Below, piece after piece: positions 17,984 to 26,937 of a DNA stretch of 64,000 bases. Below the pieces are notes generated by a model. It ran no database searches, was not told the origin of the DNA, and saw only the letters and a list, made by a program, of their open reading frames with translations. Both the position numbers and the translations under genes were made by a program. The stretch is from Curtobacterium sp. MCJR17_055 (lineage in GTDB: Bacteria; Actinomycetota; Actinomycetes; Actinomycetales; Microbacteriaceae), in contig NZ_QKLF01000005.1 in assembly GCF_003224335.1 (NCBI RefSeq), positions 62,001 through 126,000 on the forward strand, written 5' to 3'. The number at the start of each line of letters is the position of its first letter. The stretch's first letter is position 1.

Positions 17984-20959
17984 TCAGGTGCCGTAGAACT
18001 CGCGTTCGAACACCTGTCGCGCGCGACGCGTCACGGCGAGGTAGTCCTCCTCGAGCTGCGACGCCGAGCCCGGCGGGTACTCCAGCAGACGCGCGATCCC
18101 CTCGAGCTGCGTGCGTTCGACCGGCAGGACGTCGGTCGTGCGGCCGGACCAGAGCACGAGCGCGCTCCTCGTGCGCGAGGCGAACCGCCAGGCGGCCGCG
18201 AGCTTCTCGGCGTCCTCCGCGGTGACCCAACCGGCGTCCGTCGCGGCGTCGAGGGCCTCGAGCGTCGAGGTGGTCCGGAGCGACGGCTGCGCACGCCCGT
18301 GCTGCAGCTGCAGGAGTTGCACGAACCACTCGACGTCGCTGAGGGAACCACGTCCGAGCTTGAGGTGCCGTGCGGGGTCGGCTCCGCGCGGCAACCGCTC
18401 CGACTCGACGCGGGCCTTGATGCGCCGGACCTCACGGACCTCGCGCTCCTCGATCGACTCCGGGTACCGCGTTCGGTCGGCGAGGTGCTCGAAGTCGCGG
18501 AGGAGCTGCGGGTCCCCCACCGCACCGCGGGCCCGCAGCAGGGCCTGGGCCTCCCACGTGAGCGACCAGCGGGCGTAGTACGCGGCGTAGGAGTCGAACG
18601 AGCGCACGACCGGGCCGTTCCCGCCCTCCGGCCGCAGCCCGATGTCGAGCTCGAAGGGGTGCAGGGCGTCCTCGGTCAACCGGTTCAGTTCGCGCACGAC
18701 CACCTGCGCCGCCCGCGACGCGACCTCGTTCGGCACCGTCTCGGACCGGTACACGAACAGGACGTCCGCGTCGGACCCGAACCCGAGCTCGCGGCCGCCG
18801 TACCGCCCCATCGCGATGACGCCGAACTCCAGGCCCTCCGGGGCGTCCCGACGGGCCAGGTCGAGTGCGCCGCTCAGCGTCGCCTCCGTCACGTCGCTCA
18901 GCGCAGGACCGAGCCCGTCGACGTCGAGGTGCCCGAGCACCGCCGCCATGCCCAGGCGCAGCGTCTCCCGCCGACGGACGCTGCGCAGGAGGGCCGCCGC
19001 CGTGTCCACGGCGTCGCCGTGACGGGCGGTCGTCGCTCCGGTCTCCGCGAGCAGGGCCGGCAGCGGTCGGGGGCGCAGCAGGGTCTCCGGCTCGTCGAGC
19101 CAGGCGACGGCCTCCGGGAAGCGCTCGAGCAGTCCGGACAGGAACGCCGACTCCGACAGCACCGTCGTGAGGCTGTGCGCGGCACCCGAGGAGTCGCGGA
19201 GCATCCGGAGGAACCAGCTCGACTCCCCCAGGGTGTCGCTCAGTCGCCGGAAGGCCAGGAGGGCGCGGTCCGGTGCCGGTCCCTCCGCCATCCACCGCAG
19301 GAGCACCGGCAGCAGGTTCCGCTGGATGGCCGCACGGCGCGAGGTCCCCTGCGTCAGGGCACGGATGTGGGCGACGGCGCCGTCCGGGTCGAGGAACCCG
19401 ATCGCGGTCAGGCGGTCGCGGACCTGTCCGCTCGTCAGGACGATCTCACCGTCGGTCGCCGCCACCGCCGAGAGCATCGGCCGGTAGAAGAGCCGCTCGT
19501 GCAGCCCCCGCACCTCGAGCTTCACCGATCGCCAGCGGTCCTGCAGCGCCGACGCCGAGGACGCCAGCCGCGTCGACCGGGCGAGCACCCGGAGTTCGTC
19601 CTCGTTGCTCGGCATGAGGTGCGTCCGCTGCAGCCGTCGGAGCTGGATGTGGTGCTCGAGCACCCGGAGCAGGGCGTAGTCCGGCCCGAACCGAGCCGCT
19701 TCGGGACGTCCGACGTAGCCCGCGGCCGCCAGGGCGTCCATGGCCTCGAGCGTGGACCGGCCCCGCACGGACTCGTCGTCCCGGCCGTGCACGAGTTGGA
19801 GCAGCTGCACCGTGAACTCGACGTCGCGCAGGCCACCCGGGCCGAGCTTCAGCTGGCGGTCCACCTGACCGTCCGGGATGTGCGCGGTGACCCGCTCCCG
19901 CATCCGCTGAACGGACTCGACGAACCCGGGGCGCTTCGACGACTCCCACACGAAGGGCGCCACCGCGGCGACGTACCGCTCCCCCAGGTCGATCGACCCG
20001 GCGATCGCCCGCGCCTTGAGCAGCGCCTGGAACTCCCACCCCTTCGCCCACCGCTCGTAGTAGGCCACGTGGGACTCCAGCGTCCGGACGAGCGCGCCGT
20101 CCTTGCCCTCCGGGCGGAGGTTCGCGTCGACCTCCCACAGCGCGGGCTCCGCGGCGAGGTCGGTGATGACGTGCGTGGCCGCGATCGCGAGGCGGGTCGC
20201 GATGAGGACCGCGCGGTCGGTCCCGATCGACGGCGCGTCGTCGCCCTCCGCCGGCTCGGTCGGTTCGGTGACGTAGATGACGTCCACGTCGCTGACGTAG
20301 TTCAGCTCGCGGGCGCCCGCCTTGCCCATCGCGATGACCGCGAGGGGGGTCGCGGCGACCTCGGCGGCGGGGAACGGGACCTCGCGACGGGCCACGGCGA
20401 CCGCGACGTCGAGCGCGGCGCCGGCCAGGTCGGCGAGCCCGGCTGCCACGGCCGGGAACGCCTCGGTCGGCACCGGGTGCAGGACGTCGAACAGGGCGAT
20501 CTGGGCGAGGTGCCGGCGGTAGCGGACCCGGAGGCGGCGGCGCGCGGTCTCGCCCGAGCTGCCGTCGACGGCCTCGGCCAGGGAGGCCGTGTAACGCTCC
20601 TGGGACTGCGGCGGGGTGACCGGGTCGAGCAGCAGCGTCAGTTCCTCCGGGCGTCGCTGCAGGAACTCGGCGAGGCCGATCGAGGAGCCGAGCAGCCGGA
20701 CCAGACGCTCGGTGGCGGCCGGGTCGGCGAGGACGGGACGCAGCCGGTCCGGAACCGCCTCGACCAGACGCTCGATCGCGAGCAGGGCACCGTCCGGGTC
20801 CGCGGTGGCGGCCCAGACGGACTCGGCATCCGCGATCGGGACACGGGGGTCCGACGCGGGGCGGGCCTCCAGGGCGCCGATCCGCTCGAGCGTGCCGGAC
20901 AGGTCGGCGAAGCCGAGCCGCGCCAGCTGTGACCGCGACGTCGCCGTCCTGCCCGTCAT
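17984..20959 (-). CDS. glnE: Bifunctional glutamine synthetase adenylyltransferase/deadenylylase
   Basis: A 991-residue enzyme that adds AMP to, and removes it from, the regulatory tyrosine of GlnA. It has two nucleotidyltransferase domains, seen as LNYVSDVDVIYV in the N-terminal half (deadenylylase) and GRELGFGSDADVLFVYRSE in the C-terminal half (adenylyltransferase). Each is followed by its helical partner, with LGPGGLRDVEFTVQLLQL and LGRGSLSDVEWFVQLLQL as matching repeats. Full family length, no defect seen. It lies 34 bp downstream of glnA2 on the same strand. Confidence 0.96.
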   Translation of the reverse strand: MTGRTATSRSQLARLGFADLSGTLERIGALEARPASDPRVPIADAESVWAATADPDGALLAIERLVEAVPDRLRPVLADPAATERLVRLLGSSIGLAEFLQRRPEELTLLLDPVTPPQSQERYTASLAEAVDGSSGETARRRLRVRYRRHLAQIALFDVLHPVPTEAFPAVAAGLADLAGAALDVAVAVARREVPFPAAEVAATPLAVIAMGKAGARELNYVSDVDVIYVTEPTEPAEGDDAPSIGTDRAVLIATRLAIAATHVITDLAAEPALWEVDANLRPEGKDGALVRTLESHVAYYERWAKGWEFQALLKARAIAGSIDLGERYVAAVAPFVWESSKRPGFVESVQRMRERVTAHIPDGQVDRQLKLGPGGLRDVEFTVQLLQLVHGRDDESVRGRSTLEAMDALAAAGYVGRPEAARFGPDYALLRVLEHHIQLRRLQRTHLMPSNEDELRVLARSTRLASSASALQDRWRSVKLEVRGLHERLFYRPMLSAVAATDGEIVLTSGQVRDRLTAIGFLDPDGAVAHIRALTQGTSRRAAIQRNLLPVLLRWMAEGPAPDRALLAFRRLSDTLGESSWFLRMLRDSSGAAHSLTTVLSESAFLSGLLERFPEAVAWLDEPETLLRPRPLPALLAETGATTARHGDAVDTAAALLRSVRRRETLRLGMAAVLGHLDVDGLGPALSDVTEATLSGALDLARRDAPEGLEFGVIAMGRYGGRELGFGSDADVLFVYRSETVPNEVASRAAQVVVRELNRLTEDALHPFELDIGLRPEGGNGPVVRSFDSYAAYYARWSLTWEAQALLRARGAVGDPQLLRDFEHLADRTRYPESIEEREVREVRRIKARVESERLPRGADPARHLKLGRGSLSDVEWFVQLLQLQHGRAQPSLRTTSTLEALDAATDAGWVTAEDAEKLAAAWRFASRTRSALVLWSGRTTDVLPVERTQLEGIARLLEYPPGSASQLEEDYLAVTRRARQVFEREFYGT

Positions 20960-20993
20960 CTCGCGAGTGCTCCCGTGGTGCGCTGCCGGTGGA

Positions 20994-22331
20994 TCAGAGC
21001 ATGCCGAGGTTCGTGTCCAGCTCGAACGGCGTCACCTGGTCGCGGTACCGCTTCCACTCCTGGCGCTTGTTCAGCAGGACGAAGTTGAAGACCTGCTCAC
21101 CGAGGGTCTCGGCGACGAGCTCGGAGTCCTCCATGAGCGACAGTGCGTGGTCGAGGCTCGCCGGCAGCTGGCTGTAGCCGAGGGCCTTCCGCTCGGAGTC
21201 GGACAGGCTCCAGACGTTGTCCTCGGCCTCGGCGGGGAGCTCGTAGCCCTCCTCGATGCCCCTAAGGCCGGCGGCGAGCAGCAGCGAGTACGCCAGGTAG
21301 GGGTTCGCGGCGGAGTCGATGCCGCGGTACTCGACACGGGCGGACTGACCCTTGTTCGGCTTGTACAGCGGCACCCGGACGAGCGCCGAGCGGTTGTTGT
21401 GGCCCCAGGTGACGAAGGACGGGGCCTCGTCGCCGCCCCAGAGCCGCTTGTACGAGTTCACGAACTGGTTCGTCACCGCGGTGATCTCCGGCGCGTGCCG
21501 GAGCACACCGGCGATGAACTGCTTGGCCGTCGGCGAGAGCTGGTACTCGCCGCCGGGCTCGTAGAACGCGTTCTGGTCGCCCTCGAAGAGCGAGACGTGC
21601 GTGTGCATGCCGGACCCGGGCTGACCGGACAGGGGCTTCGGCATGAAGGTGGCGTAGACGCCCTGCTCGATCGCGACCTCCTTCACCACGGTGCGGAAGG
21701 TCATGATGTTGTCCGCCATCGTCAGCGCGTCGGCGTAGCGCAGGTCGATCTCGTTCTGCCCGGGACCGGCCTCGTGGTGGCTGAACTCCACCGAGATGCC
21801 GAGGTCCTCGAGCATGCGGACCGAGCGCCGACGGAAGTCGTGTGCGCTGCCGCCGGGGACGTTGTCGAAGTAACCCGCCTGGTCGACGGGCTGCGGGCCG
21901 CCGTCCTTCCAGTCGCGGCTCTTCAGCAGGTAGAACTCGATCTCGGGGTGCGTGTAGAAGGTGAAGCCACGGTCGCTCGCCTTCGCGAGGGTCCGCTTCA
22001 GGACGTTGCGCGGGTCGGCCACGGCGGGCTGCCCGTCCGGCGTCGTGATGTCGCAGAACATCCGCGCGGTGGGGTCGACCTCACCGCGCCACGGCAGGAT
22101 CTGGAAGGTCGAGGGGTCCGGGTGCGCGAGCACGTCGGCCTCGTACGACCGGGTGAGCCCCTCGATCGCCGAACCGTCGAACCCGATGCCCTCGGCGAAC
22201 GCACCCTCGACCTCGGCCGGTGCGATGGCGACCGACTTGAGCGTGCCGATCACGTCGGTGAACCAGAGTCGGATGAACTTGATCCCGCGCTCCTCGATGG
22301 TGCGGAGCACGAAGTCCGTCTGCTTGTCCAT
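20994..22331 (-). CDS. glnA2: Glutamine synthetase type I, second copy (GlnA2, not adenylylated)
   Basis: A 445-residue GSI-alpha-like enzyme. Seen motifs are the N-terminal IRLWFTDVIGTLKS, the substrate motif SHHEAGPGQNEIDLRY, SGMHTHVSLFEG and NNRSALVRVP. The C-terminal site that carries the adenylylated tyrosine in GlnA reads VWSLSDSERKALG here, with no tyrosine, so GlnE should not modify it. In related actinobacteria GlnA2 copes with glutamate or polyamine-derived substrates or with low nitrogen; that role is known from the family, not shown here. The ATG at 22331 has an AAAGG ribosome site. Confidence 0.93.
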   Translation of the reverse strand: MDKQTDFVLRTIEERGIKFIRLWFTDVIGTLKSVAIAPAEVEGAFAEGIGFDGSAIEGLTRSYEADVLAHPDPSTFQILPWRGEVDPTARMFCDITTPDGQPAVADPRNVLKRTLAKASDRGFTFYTHPEIEFYLLKSRDWKDGGPQPVDQAGYFDNVPGGSAHDFRRRSVRMLEDLGISVEFSHHEAGPGQNEIDLRYADALTMADNIMTFRTVVKEVAIEQGVYATFMPKPLSGQPGSGMHTHVSLFEGDQNAFYEPGGEYQLSPTAKQFIAGVLRHAPEITAVTNQFVNSYKRLWGGDEAPSFVTWGHNNRSALVRVPLYKPNKGQSARVEYRGIDSAANPYLAYSLLLAAGLRGIEEGYELPAEAEDNVWSLSDSERKALGYSQLPASLDHALSLMEDSELVAETLGEQVFNFVLLNKRQEWKRYRDQVTPFELDTNLGML

Positions 22332-22470
22332 GCACGACCTTTCCGTGTTCGCCGGGCCGCGTCGCGGCTCGCCGGAGGCCGCATCGCGACCGTGCTCACA
22401 GGCTAGTGCCCAGGCCGCTGGTCGTGGGCGGGACGCGCGCGGTCGACGTCCCGCGCGGCCTGTTGTCAGG

Positions 22471-22500
22471 GGTACCGACCAGTATCGGAGTGGTACCGAT
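22471..22500 (+). promoter_or_regulatory. Candidate operator upstream of the diiron oxidase operon
   Basis: GGTACCGA occurs at 22471-22478 and again at 22492-22499, a 21-bp spacing. The reverse element ATCGG (22484-22488) makes an inverted repeat with CCGAT at the end of the block. It lies 19-48 bp before the start at 22519, close to where a promoter should be. Confidence 0.4.
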
Positions 22501-22518
22501 CCGCGAAGGAGCACCGTC

Positions 22519-23610
22519 ATGGCCGTCCTCGACGCCACCGAAGTCCTCACCCAGACCCCCATGCCTAGGCCGGAGCCGCGCGGCCCGTTGAGCGCGGCCG
22601 TCCTCGACGCACTGGTCTCCGGTGCGCCCGGGGAATCGCTGCCGACCACCGCGGCCGCCGCCGTCGCCGCCGCGTCCGACGTCCTGCACGACGACGACGT
22701 CCAGCTCGCGCTCTTCGTCCTGTACGAACTCCACCACGGCGGGGTCCACGGGGTCGACGACCGGTTGGAGTGGGACACGACGCTGCTCGCGACGCGCGCC
22801 GTGCTCGAGACGGCGCTCGAGTCCGCCGTGCGCGCCGTCGTCCCGGTACCGGAACGGCCGGAGGCCACGGCCGAGGCGGTGTCGGCAGCCCTCTTCGCCC
22901 TCACCGCCGCCGACAGCGGACCGAGTGTCTCCCGATGGGTGGCACGCAAGGCCGACCGTGAGCAGATCCGCGAGTTCCTCGTGCAGAAGACCGCGTACAC
23001 GCTGAAGGAGGCCGACCCGCACAGCTGGGCCATCCCCCGTCTCTCCGGACGCGCGAAGGCCGCGCTCGTCGAGATCCAGTCGGACGAGTACGGCGGTGGA
23101 CGGCCCAAGCGCATGCACTCGGCGATCTTCGCCCGGACGCTCCGGGCCGCCGGGCTCGACGACTCGTACGGTGCCTACGTCGACCACCTGCCGGCGATCA
23201 CGCTCGGCGCGCTCAACATGATGACCATGTTCGGGCTGCACCGGCGCCTGCGCGGCGCGATCGTCGGACACCTCGCCGCGTTCGAGATGACGTCCTCGAT
23301 CCCGAGCAAGCTCTACGGGGACGGGTTCCGCCGGAACGGGTTCGACGAGGACGCGACCTGGTACTTCGACGAGCACGTCGAGGCCGACGCCGTGCACGAG
23401 CAGATCGCCGGTCGCGACCTCGCCGGCGGGCTGGTGGAGGCCGACCCGACCCTCCTGGACGACGTCATGTTCGGGGCGGCGGCGTGCCTGACGGTCGAGG
23501 GGATGGCCGGCGCCCAGCTGCTCTCGAGCTGGGAGGCCGGGCGCAGCTCGCTCCGCCGTCCGCTCGACGACGCCACCGTCACGTCGGGCGGTGTCGCGGA
23601 TGTCGCGTGA
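22519..23610 (+). CDS. Iron-containing redox enzyme (haem-oxygenase-like diiron oxidase family)
   Basis: A 363-residue protein of the haem-oxygenase-like fold family that binds two irons instead of haem. Key segments are LFVLYELHHGG, LVEIQSDEYGGGRPKRMHS (E, D and H ligands), HLAAFEMTSSIPSKLYGDG and ATWYFDEHVEADAVHEQ, the last with closely spaced E/H ligands. Members oxidise lipids or amino-acid-derived substrates with O2; the substrate here is unknown. A GAAGGAG site precedes the ATG. The next gene, a CDGSH protein, overlaps its 3' end, which suggests an electron-transfer partner. Confidence 0.85.
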   Translation: MAVLDATEVLTQTPMPRPEPRGPLSAAVLDALVSGAPGESLPTTAAAAVAAASDVLHDDDVQLALFVLYELHHGGVHGVDDRLEWDTTLLATRAVLETALESAVRAVVPVPERPEATAEAVSAALFALTAADSGPSVSRWVARKADREQIREFLVQKTAYTLKEADPHSWAIPRLSGRAKAALVEIQSDEYGGGRPKRMHSAIFARTLRAAGLDDSYGAYVDHLPAITLGALNMMTMFGLHRRLRGAIVGHLAAFEMTSSIPSKLYGDGFRRNGFDEDATWYFDEHVEADAVHEQIAGRDLAGGLVEADPTLLDDVMFGAAACLTVEGMAGAQLLSSWEAGRSSLRRPLDDATVTSGGVADVA

Positions 23611-23845
23611 GCAGACCGACGAGCCGTCGATCGTCGCCTACCCGGACGGGCCGTTCCTGCTCCGCGGGGACGTCGCGGTGCTCGGGCCGGACGGGCAGGA
23701 ACTGCCCCGGCGCCGCCGCACCGTGGCGCTCTGCCGGTGCGGCAAGTCGGTGCTGAAGCCGTACTGCGACGGCACGCACAAGCTCATCGGCTTCCGCACC
23801 GAACCCGAGCTCCCGGCGGACGGCAGCGACCGCTCCGCCGAGTAG
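23600..23845 (+). CDS. CDGSH-type [2Fe-2S] protein
   Basis: An 81-residue protein with a single CDGSH motif, [16 protein letters not shown], giving three Cys and one His as ligands for a labile 2Fe-2S cluster. No membrane helix is visible, so it is probably soluble. It overlaps the end of the diiron oxidase gene by 11 bp (ATG at 23600; a GTG at 23591 is also in frame), so the two are probably translated together. A role as electron donor or iron-sulfur sensor for the oxidase is inferred from position. Confidence 0.88.
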   Translation: MSREQTDEPSIVAYPDGPFLLRGDVAVLGPDGQELPRRRRTVALCRCGKSVLKPYCDGTHKLIGFRTEPELPADGSDRSAE

Positions 23846-23849
23846 CGGG

Positions 23850-24035
23850 TCAGCCCTCGGCGTCGGCCGCGTCCGCGCGCTCGTTGTTCGCGCGGATGCG
23901 GTCGAGGGCGTGCGCGGCCTCGTCGCGGGTGGCGAACGGACCGATGTGGTGTCGGTTCGTCGACTTGAGGCCCTGTTCGACCTCGCCGGTCTTGTCGTTG
24001 TACCACCACTGGGACTCGATGCGTTCGTCGCTCAT
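23850..24035 (-). CDS. Small SPOR-like domain protein
   Basis: A 61-residue protein, [20 protein letters not shown] followed by [20 protein letters not shown]. The aromatic start and the GPFATRDEA turn resemble a minimal SPOR-like repeat, as in short actinobacterial proteins of this kind annotated as SPOR domain-containing. No signal peptide. It is convergent with the CDGSH gene (4-bp gap) and divergent from map. Function unknown. Confidence 0.75.
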   Translation of the reverse strand: MSDERIESQWWYNDKTGEVEQGLKSTNRHHIGPFATRDEAAHALDRIRANNERADAADAEG

Positions 24036-24104
24036 GAGCCCGACCGTACCCGCCGACCGCACGGCGCGGGCAGGGCGCCCCCCCCCGCCGCTAGAGTGGA
24101 GCGC

Positions 24105-24968
24105 ATGCCCCGGGACGAACACGGACACCTGACCGCCGGCCGGATCTCCCCGCAGCGACCGGTCCCGAAGGACATCGACCGTCCCGAGTACGTCGGCAAG
24201 GTGGAACCGCACGAGCACGGCCTCGGTGACATCTACACGCCCGACGAGGTCGACCGCATCCGCACCGCCGGGCGCATCGCCTCGCAGGCCATCGACGCGG
24301 TGGGTGCCGCCATCCGCCCGGGTGTGACGACGGACGAGCTCGACCGGATCGGGCACGAGTTCGTCGTCGGCCACGGTGCCTACCCCTCCACGCTCGGCTA
24401 CCGCGGCTTCCCGAAGTCGCTCTGCTCGTCCCTCAACGAGGTCATCTGCCACGGCATCCCGGACGACACGGTGCTGCAGGACGGCGACATCGTGAACATC
24501 GACATCACGGCGTACAAGGACGGCATGCACGGCGACACGAACCGCACCTTCGTGGTGGGCTCTGCGTCGCAGGAGGTCCAGGACCTCGTCACCCGGACGG
24601 AGGAGGCCCTGCGCCGCGGCATCCGCGCCGTCGCCCCCGGCCGGCAGGTGAACGTCATCGGCCGCGCCATCGAGTCGTACGCCAAGCGCTTCGGCTACGG
24701 CGTCGTCCGCGACTACACCGGTCACGGCGTCGGCCGGGCGTTCCACTCCGGGCTGATCATCCCGCACGTCGACGACGTCCGGTACGACACCGTCATCGAG
24801 CCCGGCATGGTCTTCACGATCGAACCCATGCTGACGCTGGGCGCGATCGACGCCGACATCTGGGACGACGACTGGACCGTGACCACGCGGGATCGGTCGT
24901 GGACCGCGCAGTTCGAGCACACGCTCGTCGTCACCGAACGCGGCGCCGAACTCCTCACCGTCTCCTGA
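24105..24968 (+). CDS. map: Methionine aminopeptidase type I
   Basis: A 287-residue enzyme that removes the initiator methionine. The five metal ligands are in place: the D of [11 protein letters not shown], the D of MHGDTNRTF, the H of [11 protein letters not shown], the E of FTIEPMLT and the E of [10 protein letters not shown]. An N-terminal extension of about 40 residues ([15 protein letters not shown]) matches the MetAP1c subtype with its PxxP linker. The ATG at 24105 follows a run of nine C. ppgK starts 43 bp downstream. Confidence 0.95.
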   Translation: MPRDEHGHLTAGRISPQRPVPKDIDRPEYVGKVEPHEHGLGDIYTPDEVDRIRTAGRIASQAIDAVGAAIRPGVTTDELDRIGHEFVVGHGAYPSTLGYRGFPKSLCSSLNEVICHGIPDDTVLQDGDIVNIDITAYKDGMHGDTNRTFVVGSASQEVQDLVTRTEEALRRGIRAVAPGRQVNVIGRAIESYAKRFGYGVVRDYTGHGVGRAFHSGLIIPHVDDVRYDTVIEPGMVFTIEPMLTLGAIDADIWDDDWTVTTRDRSWTAQFEHTLVVTERGAELLTVS

Positions 24969-25011
24969 CCGCACCACCCCTCAGCACGTCTACCGGAAGG
25001 CACCGTTCCTC

Positions 25012-25764
25012 ATGACCTCACTCGCAGTCGGCGTCGACATCGGCGGTACAGGCATCAAGGGCGCGATCGTCGACACCGAGTCCGGCCAGCTCACGACCGA
25101 CCGCATCAAGAAGGCGACGCCCGAGGGCGGGAAGCCGCAGGACATCGTCGACGTGGCCAAGTCGATCCTCGACGACCTGTCGCCGGCGTCGGACGTGGCC
25201 GTCGGTGTCTGCTTCCCGGCGATCGTGCGCGGCGGCAAGACCATGTCAGCGGCGAACGTGTCGAAGAAGTGGATCGGCTTCGAGGCCGAGGCGCTCTTCG
25301 AGAAGGAACTCGGTCGCTCGATCCACTTCGTCAACGACGCCGACGCCGCCGGGTTCGCCGAGCAGCAGTTCGGTGCCGCGAAGGGCCGTGACGGCCTCGT
25401 CATCGTGACCACCCTCGGCACCGGCATCGGCACCGCCCTCATCAACGACGGCGTGCTCATCGTCAACGCCGAACTCGGGCACCTCGAGATCGACGGCGTC
25501 GACTACGAGACGAAGGCCTCGTTCGCCGCCAAGGAGCGCGACGACCTGTCGTGGAAGCACTGGGCGAAGCGGCTGCAGAAGTACTACTCGCGCCTCGAGG
25601 CCCTGCTCTCCCCCGAGCTGTTCGTCGTCGGCGGCGGGGTGTCCAAGCAGCACGAGGAGTTCCTGCCGTTGCTCGACCTGCAGGCCGAGATCATCCCGGC
25701 GACGCTCCGGAACAACGCCGGCATCATCGGAGCCGCGACCCTGGCCGCGCGCAGCAACGGCTAG
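25012..25764 (+). CDS. ppgK: Polyphosphate glucokinase
   Basis: A 250-residue ROK-family kinase that phosphorylates glucose from polyphosphate or ATP. It shows the phosphate-binding GVDIGGTGIKGAIVDT, the second phosphate motif TTLGTGIGTALI, and the glucose-binding NDADAAGFAEQQFG. The length fits the short actinobacterial PpgK type and the zinc-binding ROK cluster is absent, as expected. GGAAGG lies upstream of the ATG. rnpB starts just after the stop codon. Confidence 0.93.
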   Translation: MTSLAVGVDIGGTGIKGAIVDTESGQLTTDRIKKATPEGGKPQDIVDVAKSILDDLSPASDVAVGVCFPAIVRGGKTMSAANVSKKWIGFEAEALFEKELGRSIHFVNDADAAGFAEQQFGAAKGRDGLVIVTTLGTGIGTALINDGVLIVNAELGHLEIDGVDYETKASFAAKERDDLSWKHWAKRLQKYYSRLEALLSPELFVVGGGVSKQHEEFLPLLDLQAEIIPATLRNNAGIIGAATLAARSNG

Positions 25765-25771
25765 ACTGCTC

Positions 25772-26145
25772 GGAGCGAACGGGTCGGTGAGACGGTCGCG
25801 TCACTCCCCCGGGAGTGCCGAGGAACGTCCGGGCTCCACAGAGCAGGGCGGTGGGTAACACCCACCCGGAGCAATCCGCGAGACAGTGCCACAGAAAGCA
25901 GACCGCCGGCGGCGACGTCGGTAAGGGTGAAACGGTGGTGTAAGAGACCACCAGGGGTCCGGGTGACCGGATCCGCTCGGTAAACCTCGCCCGGAGCAAG
26001 GTCAGACAGAGGACGTCGAGGCTGCTCGCCGAGTCCTCGGGTGGACCGCTGGAGGCCGACGGCAACGTCGGTCCGAGAGAGATGGCCGTCACCGCGGCGG
26101 AAGTCGCGGGACAGAACCCGGCGTACGGCCGGCCCGTTCGCCTCG
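25772..26145 (+). ncRNA. rnpB: RNase P RNA, bacterial type A
   Basis: The catalytic RNA that trims tRNA 5' ends. Recognised elements in order: GAGGAACGTCCGGGCTCC, the P4 5' strand and CR-I region; ACAGAAAGCAGACCGCC; GGTAAGGGTGAAACGGTG followed by GTAAGAGACCACCAG; and the closing GACAGAACCCGGCGTAC. The P1 helix is formed by GCGAACGGG (25775-25783) and its complement CCCGTTCGC (26133-26141), which sets the ends to within a few bases. A perfect terminator follows. Confidence 0.95.
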
Positions 26146-26156
26146 ATCCACACAGC

Positions 26157-26190
26157 ACGGCCCCCGACACCGCGAGGTGTCGGGGGCCGT
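26157..26190. terminator. Terminator after rnpB
   Basis: A perfect 15-bp stem (ACGGCCCCCGACACC at 26157-26171, complement at 26176-26190) with a GCGA tetraloop of the stable GNRA type. It sits between rnpB and the convergent gene ending at 26201, so it can end both. Confidence 0.85.
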
Positions 26191-26200
26191 CGTCGTCGGC

Positions 26201-26935
26201 TCAGAGGCCGGACTCCGCCGTCCGCACGAGGATCGCGTCGCTGTCCGGGCAGAGCACGACGTCGTCCGGTGCCGCTGCTCGGATCGCCGCCAGGTCGGAG
26301 TTCGTCAGCGTCACCCCGGACGCCGTCGAGACGCCGCCCTGCAGGAGCGACGCGCCGAACCCGTACCGCGCACGCTGCCGCTCGTAGAGGGCGAGGAGGT
26401 CCGCCGGGACCGCAGCAGCCACGTCCGCCCGCGCCTGCACGGCCGCGACGCGGTCCTTCTCGAACCGGGCGATGCCGTCGTCGCGGACGCCCATGAGCCG
26501 TCCACGCTCACCGTCGAGCTCAGCGAGTTGCGCCTCGACGTCGCCGACCCGTGCGCGCAGGCGGTCGAGCGTCTCCATGACCTCGAGCTCCTGCGTCTCG
26601 AGGTCACCGATGCGCCGGTTCAGCGAGTCGAGTTCGTTCTGCAGCCCGGCGGCGTCCTTCGCGTTGCCGACGTTCTGGAGCAGGGTCGTGTCCCGCTCGA
26701 CACGGGCCTGTGCGGTCGCGGTGTCGGACTCGAGCCGGGCGAGGTCGCGTTCGGCGTCCTCGACCTCGCCGACGGCGACGACGAGCTGCGCGCGGAGGGC
26801 GGCGGCGCGGGTGCCGAGTTCGGTGAGGTGCTCGCCCTTCTGCAGGGAGCTGATCCGGTGCGCCAGACGCGTGATGTCGTTGTCGAGTCGCTGCAGGTCG
26901 AGCAGGGTGGCCTGGTCCTCGGGTGCTGCCTTCAT
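26201..26935 (-). CDS. C4-type zinc-ribbon family coiled-coil protein with lost zinc ligands
   Basis: A 244-residue protein, mostly a long antiparallel coiled coil (residues 10-180), ending in what is the zinc-ribbon position of the family. Normally two CxxC pairs flank this end. Here the first pair is replaced by GGVSTAS and the second is reduced to CPDSDA, leaving a single cysteine, so zinc binding is unlikely. The family (PF02591-like) is thought to bind nucleic acid, but its role is not settled. The ATG at 26935 is chosen because homology starts there. The Nif3-type gene lies 2 bp upstream in the same direction. Confidence 0.8.
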   Translation of the reverse strand: MKAAPEDQATLLDLQRLDNDITRLAHRISSLQKGEHLTELGTRAAALRAQLVVAVGEVEDAERDLARLESDTATAQARVERDTTLLQNVGNAKDAAGLQNELDSLNRRIGDLETQELEVMETLDRLRARVGDVEAQLAELDGERGRLMGVRDDGIARFEKDRVAAVQARADVAAAVPADLLALYERQRARYGFGASLLQGGVSTASGVTLTNSDLAAIRAAAPDDVVLCPDSDAILVRTAESGL

Positions 26936-26937
26936 GG

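Noticed and set aside
17906-20932. Long plus-strand open frame opposite glnE
   Set aside because: Arg/Pro/Gly-rich translation with no homology pattern; glnE is certain on the other strand.
24078-24086. Run of nine C before map as a possible phase-variable tract
   Set aside because: It lies 19 bp ahead of the start, outside any coding frame, and the length is ordinary for this GC content.
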